Assembly (NCBI GenBank): GCA_023853785.1
Contig: JAJIRX010000861.1
Coordinates: forward strand, 1-19,680
Direction of reading: 5' to 3'
DNA: 19,680 nt
Origin: Psilocybe azurescens
Taxonomy: Eukaryota > Basidiomycota > Agaricomycetes > Agaricales > Agrocybaceae
Shown: positions 9,814 through 19,000 of the stretch, piece by piece
Layout of the letters: each line of letters begins with the position of its first letter
Position numbering within the stretch: the stretch's first letter is position 1
Notes under the pieces: generated by a model
What the model saw: the letters and a program-made list of their open reading frames with translations, nothing else
What the model was told of the DNA's origin: nothing
The model's database searches: none
Position numbers and translations under genes: made by a program

Positions 9814-10495
9814 ATGGATACCCTACGTCGCCGAGTTCCTTTCAAACTTACGGACGATGAAGATCGCAATTCAGAAAGTGAGATTCTTGACGAGCAACGT
9901 GAGTATCCAGCTGGTACAGGGTCTGACATTGACATTAATACTCGGCCTTTGATCCCAGAACAAGACGAACTTATCGACAAGTTACGCCGCGAGAATGAGA
10001 TGGTTAATCGCACATATTCAGCTGCTCTCAAAGTATTGGTTGGACTATCATGTATTCTGTTAGTCACCTTCAAAAACGGCCTGCTATATGCTCATAGTGC
10101 TTTACAGCCAGATTTCAACATTCAACCATAACCCACTTCTCTCAATTTACCCTATCCAAGGAGCTGAACCTTCGATACCTCTACCAGCTGCGTTCACTAT
10201 CTTGGCATTATACATTCACTTTAATCTCGGCTTGTTATTCTTCTCGAACGAAATACATGTCCGGTTCAACCTATCCAACCCCATTGATCCACTGTCCTAC
10301 CAACTCCTATATTCGCTTTCTGCAGTAGCCCCGACGCTGTGTTTATTTCTCCAAAAGCCATGGCAGATCACTATGTGGTGGTGTACCACGGGTCTCATCG
10401 TCTTTATCGTGCAGACCGTGGTGGACGCCATCCAGCAGAGCAATCAAGGAATCGCGGACCTGGAGACCATGAAATATACTGCCCCTGGCGCTTGA
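9814..10495 (+). CDS. Conserved-looking small multi-span membrane protein
   Basis: Two exons, 9814-10058 and 10108-10495, with a 49-nt intron (GTTAGT..ACAG). Phases agree and give 210 residues. The start at 9814 follows CTCGCA. The first about 70 residues are hydrophilic and acidic (LTDDEDRNSESEILDEQ), probably cytosolic. Hydrophobic segments follow at about 72-84, PAAFTILALYIHFNLGLLFF, YQLLYSLSAVAPTLCLFL and TTGLIVFIVQTVV, consistent with three or four membrane spans. The C-terminus ends DLETMKYTAPGA. I do not recognise the family. It is one of the few genes here without an apparent frameshift. Bidirectional promoter with RIO1. Confidence 0.75.
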
Positions 10496-10651
10496 TACCT
10501 CATTTTCAGGGCACAGGCTTGCTCTCTAGGGTGAAAAAAGTGTCTCCAGGTGTCTCCGCCAATTTTGCTTCAGTCAAGAATCAAAATTTCCCCGAAGACA
10601 TGCATCAGTTCTCCACGAAACACGGACCTCGGCGTCACAAAAACATCCATT

Positions 10652-11200
10652 ATGGGATTGCTCAGGATTTTGCAGCATCACGCCTATGCCTTCCTCGATT
10701 TCTACAATGCATCCATGACACTCATTGAACGGCATCCTCTAGGCCACAGTACGTTTGAAAACAAATGACGGCCGCCACAGTCCCGACAATGCGCAAGTAT
10801 ACTTTGCTGTGATCACTCCTAGATACTCCACCCTGTGCCTCAACTCTTGAGGCTCGCCGTCAATACTATGAATGCATCTGCTTCCTCACATTTCTTGTAC
10901 CTCTATCCGACCCTGCCAAACTTTGCGAGTATTTAATGTCATGACTTCTGGACGGCTACCATGGCTATATTCTGGAGGTCGTTCAAACGAACGCACAAAC
11001 GAATACTATAATTTTATGCAATGTACGTCTTTGCGAAGGAGCAATACTTTCTGTCAAGTCATCTTCAAACGCATAACCCTCAAGCTATTCCTCCGAGGAT
11101 GAATTTCTTGATTGTTTCTCGTACTTGAAAGTTTGGGTATGCTACCTCTGGGAGCATACGTGAAGAGCTTTGGAAGGTGGACCAAGACACTTGGGGCTCG
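10652..11200 (+). pseudogene. Decayed spliced gene of unknown function
   Basis: Exon 10652-10748 begins MGLLRILQHHAYAFLDF and ends in phase 1 at donor GTACGT. The acceptor at 10821-10822 opens exon 2, which reads in phase through ARRQYYECICFLTFLVPL to a TGA at 10942-10944. Just past it, another frame continues with DFWTATMAIFWRSFKRTHK, hits an in-frame TAA, then reads YVFAKEQYFLSSHLQTH to a TGA near 11130. One missing base near 10940 would join the first two parts, but the TAA and TGA would remain. The codon pattern and intron argue for a true former gene. I do not recognise the family. The upstream start is uncertain; the frame is open from 10550. Confidence 0.45.
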
Positions 11201-11209
11201 CGATATATT

Positions 11210-11990
11210 TTAGCAGTAGCTTTGCTTTCTGTAAGTTAGTTGTGAGGTCCTCGGGGCTGGGGCGGTCGGTTTGGATCTTGAGGTACAATTCCCGTCGTTG
11301 TCTTCTGTAGGCAAGGTAGAAAGTATTCGACCGTCTCCACTGTGCGTTCGCCCCATCGTCGCTCCTCCCAACACTTTGGGCAGTTTCTCGTCGGGGATTT
11401 GTTTATCCTGTGTCGGTAAGCATAAGCGGGATGTGGCCGGTGTGCACCTGTACGAGTAAGCTCGATGGAGCCCCATTGAGGCTGAAACTTGTTTCCTTGA
11501 ATTTCGTGAACGAAAAGTCAGGATCAACCTGCTTAAATCTTGCTGCTCTGGGCGAGCTGTCCCACCTGGTTTGCTATATAGACTTCGGTTCTACGTTGTA
11601 GGCTTGTCTTTCTGCAGAGACACTGATTGGAAGCCTCTTCCGCAGATTGGGGGATAGTTCCTGCCTTGCACTGCTGTCGCCACTTGCCACAATCTTCGCC
11701 GAGAGACCCAATCATCCAAACTACCTTGATTCGATCCGAGATCTCTCTTGCCCTGGAGACAATTCCCTCTACTAGCCACTGGCTGGACTTCGTCTTAGGG
11801 AAGTGCAGCGCATCGAGCAGGGACTGGTTGTTGATGTATATCGTGATCTTGTCAGTTGGGTTAGTATTCACCTTCCTTGGCCTTCTGCAGCTGGCAATTC
11901 CATTTGAGTTGGCTGTCCATGTGGATCTCTAGGAGCTTGAAGTTGGACCTCCTTGACCAATGTGCCATTGATTTCGAGTCGCGGATGGTT
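11210..11990 (-). mobile_element. Degenerate LINE (Tad1-like) remnant: RT tail, RNase H and C-terminal region
   Basis: On the minus strand, in element order, several landmarks of fungal non-LTR ORF2 appear, scattered over frames. FKLLEIHMDSQLKWN (about 11890-11945) matches the late reverse-transcriptase/thumb motif. A truncated RNase H domain (about 11640-11871) has IYINNQSLLDAL and a decayed W-x-G-x-x-G. TGHIPL (about 11426-11446) and ETVEYFLPC (about 11320-11345) match the usual post-RNase H tail. RNase H follows the RT tail with almost no spacer, so an internal deletion is likely. Frame breaks and lost catalytic residues show an inactive copy. No target-site duplication or poly-A tail could be fixed. 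Confidence 0.72.
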
Positions 11991-12096
11991 AATATTTTAA
12001 ACTCAGTGAGGATCGGGTCTTTTCAAGGGTGATTCTAAGCACTAATAACGAATGACCAAGTAATGACTTGCTGCTGCCCTGAGATCCAAACCGCAC

Positions 12097-12210
12097 CTGC
12101 TTGGGATTGGTAATTGGAGGGACAAATACATCCAAGACTGCTGCATGGACGTTAGAAATCATAGCGACGAGAACAAACGAGGCAGAGGCGACGACAGTGT
12201 TAAATTTCAT
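12097..12210 (-). pseudogene. First exon of a truncated secreted protein gene (Kre9/Knh1-like N-terminus)
   Basis: From the ATG at 12210 a 38-residue exon encodes a signal peptide (FVLVAMISNVHAA) followed by LDVFVPPITNPKQ. This resembles basidiomycete secreted Ser/Thr-rich, often GPI-anchored proteins whose mature end starts with a V-F-V-P-P-I motif. The exon closes in phase 0 at donor GTGCGG. The expected following exon (G-T-V-W type) is absent; about 100 bp on, LINE-like sequence begins. Reading through the donor gives a 73-residue open frame ending at 11989. The gene was probably truncated by the retroelement or a rearrangement. Family assignment is moderate. Confidence 0.5.
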
Positions 12211-12287
12211 GATAGGTGGGCTGATTGAATGTCTCTGTAAGTGGGTTCCTTCAGTGTGAGGATGAAAAGACGTGCAGAGACACTGGT

Positions 12288-12297
12288 GCTTATATAC
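12288..12297 (-). promoter_or_regulatory. TATA box for the truncated secreted-protein gene
   Basis: The minus strand reads GTATATAAGC about 80 bp upstream of the ATG at 12210, a canonical TATA element at a plausible distance. It suggests the 5' end once drove, and may still drive, strong transcription into the downstream LINE remnant. Confidence 0.55.
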
Positions 12298-12399
12298 AGC
12301 CAAAAGCCTGCACTCCCATACATTTCTCACACCTCCGATTCTACTTCTTCCGCTGATTATTGTCCTATGCAAAAGCCAGTTAGCCACTTACCCGTCAAT

Positions 12400-13050
12400 G
12401 GCACAAGGTGCACCGGAAATAACGTCATAATCGGTGATTTTTATGAGCTTCTGTACCTCTTTCTCTTGAAGGTCTTTATTCAACTTTTACTATCTATCAC
12501 AAGGGCCATGGAGAGAGGGATATATTGGTCAGTGGTAATTTGGATAGGCGTGCAACAGAAAGAAATAAGGCGCAAGACAACGCTCGAAGAGAGCACCGAA
12601 CTCACTGTCTTAAGAGGTATGCCCCAAACGGCCGAGGAACTGCCAGGATCAGCAGGGGAACATGGGGGCCCTCTGGGGTGCGGTGGGTAGCCAAGGTCGA
12701 AGCAGCGGGTGACACAGGTCTCCTGAGTCAATGAAAGCCTGGCGTCACCAGGCTCACTGAGGAGTCACGCGGAGAATGACAGGACCACGATATATCGATA
12801 GAACGACTGACTGGGCTACAGGTGTGTACGGTGCATAATGTCTAAGTGTAAGAGAGAAGTCGGTGTCGAAGGAATGGGTTGGGGATCACGGTCACGTGTA
12901 CGTAAATGTAATAGATAAGATAATATAGAAAGGGGCTGTGGTAAGACTGGGACGCCAGGCTTACAGTCAAACTGTATATACACATAGGTAGAAAGCCGAG
13001 GAAGGGCCTGCCCTCAGAAGCTATAAAATAACTTTTTTAAAATAAAAAAG
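12400..13050. repeat. Repeat-like block, possible retroelement or LTR debris
   Basis: A stretch with base composition unlike the neighbouring genes: GC-rich at 12590-12720, then ending in AT-rich TTTTTTAAAATAAAAAA. The plus-strand frames (for example 12525-12734, rich in R and G) look non-globular and carry no family motif. A long imperfect hairpin sits inside at 12709-12768. The general look recalls the end of an LTR element, but I could not define TG..CA ends, a primer site or a duplicate copy. Treat as unassigned. Confidence 0.25.
12709..12768. repeat. 60-bp imperfect inverted repeat (nested hairpin)
   Basis: Three nested arms pair across one centre: GTGAC (12709-12713) with GTCAC (12764-12768); CTCCTGAGT (12720-12728) with ACTGAGGAG (12756-12764), with one G-G mismatch; and AGCCTGG (12736-12742) with CCAGGCT (12748-12754) around a 5-nt loop. 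The outermost and middle arms share one base, so not all can pair at once. Confidence 0.6.
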
Positions 13051-13853
13051 CTACCTCTAAAGCACCTGTTAATATTACCAACAAGGTTGGCCGTATCTTG
13101 CTTCACAAAGAAGACATCACTACTCCTTGTTAGTTTCATTTATTTTATGGAGGCTCAGCTCAAGCGAACAATACCTCTTGCAGGAATTCTCGCAGGAAAG
13201 GCCACAGTGACCGTCGCACTGGCAATTATTGGAAATAATTACAAAATCGTCTGTAAGCCGCCTTGACCTTCCTAGTTATACAAGGGTCCTCTACTCATCG
13301 CATAATATTAATTACTATGTGATTATTATGTACAGTATTTGGCGATTCTGGAAACATTTCTCCAGGGTCACAGTTATTGGGTCCTGTATCAACTTCAAGA
13401 TATATGTCTAGAAAGGCTAGAAAGACTACCTCGTACGATAGAGATGAAGTTCGCATATCACAAGCTTCCCTTCATTGCCGATCTTTGTCTCTGTTTATCT
13501 TCGCTCCATATTTAGTTTTGTGCTTACTTACTTTGGAAGTAATTTCTACCTTTGGACAATACAATGTACCCGAGTTTGTTTCTGTTGTGAATAAATGGTC
13601 CCCAGTCATGGCTGTTAAGTGGCCGTATTGGATGTAATATATGACGACTATCTGACTTTGTGTCGAGGACCTCGACAAAGACAACCCAAAGACAACCATG
13701 AGTTGCCCATGAGCGTGACTGTGATTGCTGGTGGCGAAACACAGGCGCGAGAATGCCTGCCCTGGACAATGTCATGTGATTCCATTTTGGCAGCTAAACC
13801 AACTTGAATACCAAACCCTTACATCTGGCTTATGTTGAATTCAACGCTGCGCT
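13051..13853. other. Unassigned region with weak exon-like pieces
   Basis: A short frame from an ATG at 13147 (MEAQLKRTIPLAGILAG) reaches a GTAAGC donor at 13251. A TACAG at 13331-13335 could be its acceptor, opening a long frame. The frame 13377-13637 has a hydrophobic patch (FIFAPYLVLCLLTL). None match a family I recognise, and no consistent gene model emerged. There is a perfect 17-bp inverted repeat at 13661-13677. Confidence 0.3.
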
Positions 13854-15472
13854 TCAGTACCCGGATTTTCCTGTTACAGTTCCATACGTTGGTCCATTTC
13901 TACCAAACATTCGTTGCAGGTCTTTGACGAGCTCTGCAGGCTGCTCATAAGCAGCAAAATGCCCTCCGTGATTGTGCTCTGATTCGAATACAAGATTCGG
14001 AGTCCTAGTCCACCTGTAGATGATCATCGGTCATTATTCAGGCGGCAAATCAATTATTATAAAATGTACAATCGTGGAACGCTGAAGATCTCTTTCGGAA
14101 AATACGAATACCCCATAGGGATTTTCGTTTTCTCCGGAGCTCGGTCTCCTGCTTTAACCATTTCGTAGTAGACTCTCAGAGACGCAGCGGGGCCAGCAGA
14201 AGAGAACCAATAAATCGAAACCCAGGTGAGAACTACCGGAAGGGTGTCATTTATACCTTTAAGCTTTTCAAGAAAGGGGAAGGCAAAGATACTTTACCTT
14301 CATCATCATCCCATGGATAAGAGTCGCTCCAGTTAATCAACTTTTCATATATCCACGCCAGTAAACCAACGGGGGAATCGGCCAGACTGTATCCAAGGGT
14401 TTGTGGTTGGGTTGATTGTTCTTCGAAATAACCAGTCCCTGATGTGAGGAACCATTGCGTGCGTTCGAGGCCAGCTTTCTCTGCAGGCGTGTACCGTGTT
14501 AAAAGGTTGATAAAATAGAGCCACGGCGATTGGGATAGATGAGGCGGCGTGATGCTAGCATAGTAGAGTTAGTATTGCTTGAATTTTACTGATTAAAATA
14601 AAATTAATGCTAACTCTGGAAGACGGGCGTAGTTCGAATGCCAGGCTTTACTATGCTGTCCACCATAAAGCTTTGCAATTCTGCGTGTAACCTGCACAGC
14701 ATAAGTGAGGGTGTGATAGGTAAAGGATGCTCGAGTTTACAAAAAGCCGATATCTCCTCCTTGAGTTACTGCATTCGCAACTGTGAGTGTCAATTCACAG
14801 AGAAGTTGGTAGATCAAAACGTACCATATTCTTCATATCCCAAGGATAACATGAGCTTATTACCGGTCTAAGGTCCTTGAGTTCGGTGAAGGCGTAAAAA
14901 TAACCATGATTCACAATTTACCTCCGCATATTGCGAAATCTGGAATCCTTTTTACGCGGAGCACCAGAGAATCCATAGCCAGGTAAGCTGAGGACTACGA
15001 CGTGAAAGCTTGGATGGTCGGGTGACGCTTCAGTCAGAAGAGGTAGAATCTTTCGGCCTTCAATGAAACTGCCTGGCCCTGCCCAATTGTTAGAGTACAG
15101 TTTTGACATCTATATATGCGTCATAAACTCACAACCGTGAACGAAAAGAAGAGGAATGGCCCCTTCGACTTCACTCCTCTTATGAACATAATGAACACCT
15201 AGCGTTCCAAAGCCATCGACATGAATATCAGTCTTGAATTGCGGCATTTCTTCATTCAGTTGTCTTTCGTGTTTCCTCCAGTCATATCCGGCCTTCCACC
15301 GAGCGATTAGCCGCTGCATGTCAGCCAGTGGTACGCCGTAGTCGTGACCTGCATTCTCAAGCTCATCCGGAGTATCGACAAGTGCAAGTTTCTCGTGCAA
15401 AAGCTTTATCTTGTCGTCTGGGACGTCGATTTTAAAAGCATTGTCTGCAATGGGAAGGATAATTGAGGCCAT
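13854..15472 (-). CDS. Epoxide hydrolase, EHN-type alpha/beta hydrolase
   Basis: Hydrolyses epoxides to diols by an ester intermediate; related to microsomal EPHX1, here without an obvious membrane anchor. Exons: 15472-15133, 15078-14922, 14867-14825, 14768-14741, 14691-14615, 14554-14298, 14232-14070, 14013-13854; introns 49-65 nt. With two one-base gaps filled (near 14931-14935 and the A5/T5 run 14741-14745), phases agree and the protein is 408 residues. Order: EHN lid domain (about 1-105), oxyanion loop HGWPGS (112-117), LPGYGFSGAP, nucleophile elbow GGDIG (Asp186), lid Tyr in GTGYFEEQ, LADSPVGLLAWI, and the catalytic His in GGHFAAYE (His374). The residue after the nucleophile is Ile where most family members have Trp. 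The acid of the triad was not assigned. Substrate unknown; detoxification or a secondary-metabolite step are both possible. Confidence 0.92.
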
Positions 15473-16063
15473 AAATCGTGGGGGAAGTTAAAGAAGGGCT
15501 CGAATCAGAATTGTGGTGTCCCCTTTATCTTATGTTCCCAACTTCTCTTTCGTATTGACGTTCCTTTGCGCCTAATTATCCCCAAAGAAGAGGGTCTTGA
15601 TAGTCATCGGATCTCGGCACACGAAAGAGGCACTTCCTTGCATCATGCATGCGACCAGGCATCCTGAGAAGAGACCCAAAAGAGCGCAAGAGTGCATAAT
15701 ACAATGATACATATGCTTTACAAGAACCAAGTTACTACTTGAACTTCCGGAATTTGAGGCCTTGAGGGTGAGAATATGCTGCTGATTGCCGACAGTCAAA
15801 TACTTCGATCCAACTTCGGTCCCCAGCCTCGAGTGAGAACTCATATTTGGCTCAATTTCCTTGCTTGCTTGGATTTTAGGGAGGGTCGAAATTCTATACA
15901 TCCCTGTCATCGCAGCATTTTAACACCTTACATACGTGTGCCCCAAAGATAAGATATTCCCGCACCTTGCCATATTGTTTTTGGCAAGTAAGGCGTGGGC
16001 CACCAGCGGCAGCAATTCACTCTAGTTATAGTCGGAACATAGTAAATAGGCGTGCTTTTGCAA
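15473..16063. other. Intergenic: epoxide hydrolase promoter and MSH5 3' flank
   Basis: The minus strand upstream of 15472 has ATAAGATAAAGG about 50-60 bp before the ATG, a possible TATA-like element. A 112-codon minus frame (15572-15910) shows no motif, no splice partners and an erratic composition, so I do not call it a gene. Nothing else is recognised. Confidence 0.5.
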
Positions 16064-19000
16064 CTACGAATTGTTTACGTCATTCATGACCCTGCCCAAA
16101 ACCTTTCCAAGCTTTGTCTTGACCTGTTTCTCGTCATAATCTTTCTCCGACTTCAGATCCCACTCAAGGAAACGACGACATACAGCCTCCGCATCTTCCA
16201 AATCAGCACGTTCGTCATCGGACATTCTCTCATCCAAAAGCAACCCCAGCTTGTGCGTCGTGAGAAGATATCTATTAATGCATTGAATGAATGAATTTCA
16301 GTATAAATAAAATTAGAAAGGGAGGACTGAACTGACGTGACATATTGAGCTCGTTCAACGATACGTGACGGTATACCGAATATGTGTGCACAATTTGCAG
16401 CATGGGAGTCCAGCGAAAGCCCCTCTGCAACTCTGCAAAACACATTGCGAATGGTCAATGGATGATAGTGCGCGGCAAGCCGGCTTTGAAAGAAGAACCT
16501 GTATAGGTATGTGATTTTTTTCTAATGGCCTAAGAGTCCCAGAATCTCTTCCATCGTAAGAAGTGCTAGCAGAAGGACTGGCAGTGGTTGAAGGGCACCC
16601 AAGAGAACGAGGTTCCACACTTGCACCGGAGCTCGACGTGAACATGACCTGCATATGGCGGAATGACACGGGGACGCGTTCCGGGTCGAGAAGTTCCTCA
16701 TTAAACACCCCGTGGAAGTGAGTGGCAACCAGTACCTTTGGACAGTCGGAACCTCGTTTGAGAAGATGTCGAAGCACACCACAAAAAGACCTGCGCCATC
16801 TATGTCGCGGAAGTATGTAAGCTAGTGTAAGAGACAGACAGAGATAGGCAAAAGCCATTTCCAACAACGCTAGCAAGCCTTGGCCAAAAAGAGACAACGC
16901 AGATGCAACAAAGAATACAGGAGGAAGCGCAGGAAAAAAGGTTGTCTCGTTTGGGCAGATAGAAGAAAGGTAACGAGCCTGTTGAGAGAGTGCCTTTTCC
17001 GAATTCATCAAGAACGATCAAGGATCGAGAAGAGCAATTACGAAGGGCAAGAGAGACCTGAGCTAAATCAATCATGAACGCTGACTGGACCTAGAAACGA
17101 ATTCAACGAATCAATAATGATCGGCGATTGAGAACGGGCATGTGGACCACCAATCTAGGTGCACCACACGTTGTCGTTGGGCAGCTTGAACACATTAATC
17201 ACTTTTGAGACTGATTCTCGCGTAGTTACACGAGTAAATACTGATTATCAAAATTGTTAGCATAGAATAATGTGTTCGAAGATAGATAAACAACTCTTAT
17301 CGACAATGCCTAACCTCGCAGATTCCGCTGAGACGAAACTAAAAAGAAATTAAGAGTTATTGACTTCACATAGGTACAATGCATACCAGCCAACCTCGAA
17401 TTTGGTTTCAGAACATGAAGAAGAAGGTTCAATAAACATCATACCTGGGCCATAATTTGAATTAGGGCTATCTTGTGGTGTATCAGAAAGGAATACGTAT
17501 TGACAAGTATCGGACCTACCTGCTTCATGTAGACACTCTATAGAATGTTACACAGTTAGTGAATAAACCACGAATGTGGTGGGGCAGATAACGTACTTTC
17601 CCGCAGGCATTAGCACCTGTACAGAGCAACACACTGTTCCACTGTTTGCCGTCTTCCGGATACTCGGGATTCGATCCGATTCCAGCCCCTCCAATGAGAC
17701 GAGCATCATTGGGCACGAACGTGTGGACCACTCGTTCTTGAAGAGGATGCCTATGACCACCGGTTACGGTTAAAACGAGTCATCAGTATTTAATGAAGTT
17801 CAATACCTTCCCTGAGTGATTTCGATCAGGTTTTCTTGAATCATTTCAGGACGTCGATAATCGTATAGTCTAGAGGCTTCCCGAAAGACAAGAGACAGTC
17901 AAGCTCTGCGCATACATCGCATGCAGCTGTTATTTCTCCGACACGAACAAGAACCTCTTCTAGAAGTTCCTGGATTATTTCTAATTCTCTATCCACGATA
18001 GTTGAATGCAGGTCTCCGATATGAACATCCAGATCTGTCCTAAAACGTCACATTCTGGAGCACAGCCGACAAACACGATGTTGCTCACCGTTCATTTCTT
18101 GAGATTTGAAATAGACGTTGGTACTTTGCAGAGTTTAGCAAGGAATATTAATATCAACAGCCGTCACCTACTCTGATGAGAACTGAAAAAGAGGTTATAG
18201 AAAGCTCAAATGTCTATGTTGACCATGTTACGCACCTGGAATGTCCAGCCTTCAAGGGGTTGAATACCGGCTTCTCCTCGCCATTCTTCTGACATTGGAA
18301 CGCATATGAGGTAGCCTGTAGTTTCATTAATCACGGTGCCTCATGAATATGAACATCGATATTTACCCAGTTGGGAAAGTAAACCACATTCAAACAAGTA
18401 GTATATTCGGCAGGGATGGTCTGGGAGATTTGTTCCGCAACATTTGACTTTTCCAGAACGGTTTAATGTGCGAAAACATAAGATGGCGAGCACTTGTGAC
18501 TTACCAGAACAGAGTCAATACCGTGGTAAGTGAATTTTCGGTTGTCCAAATCTTCATCGATATGGGGTCGTACACAGACTCTTTCGTGGCTGGAAGACTC
18601 TTCCCAGTCGATCTAGTACAAATCATTTATCTTCCGAAAGGTACGTGCTAGGCCACTTACTATGTCGTTAACCTTTATACCAATTTCCCTGAATGTTGGG
18701 ATATCTAAAGCAGCAACAACCTGTCTCTTATTCTCATTTTCCATTCACAAGAAATATGCTGTTTAAGGCCCACCTTTTCAGGACCTCAACATGGCCTGGG
18801 TTATTCAGCTCCGACAAAGAATCACGTAGCATAGTGACATGATAAGTGAACTGTTTACTTGGTCAAAAGAAGAATAAAGTCAGCAGAAGGAACCGAAACA
18901 AACCTTAACCAGTCCTTGCCAGTCCGTCAGTCTGGCTTTGCCATCTTTCATCAGAGCCATGATATGGGGCACGTTCTTGATGCCTTTGAGATGTTTATGC

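Noticed and set aside
12525..12734. Arg/Gly-rich frame as an LTR-retroelement polyprotein end
   Set aside because: No protease, RT, integrase or chromodomain motif, and no LTR ends, could be shown.
14630..14660. tRNA-like GTTCGAATGCC
   Set aside because: It lies inside an epoxide hydrolase exon and no acceptor or anticodon stems surround it. No tRNA gene was found in the window.
15572..15910. 112-codon minus-strand frame between epoxide hydrolase and MSH5
   Set aside because: No motif, no plausible splice partners and erratic composition; lies in a promoter region.
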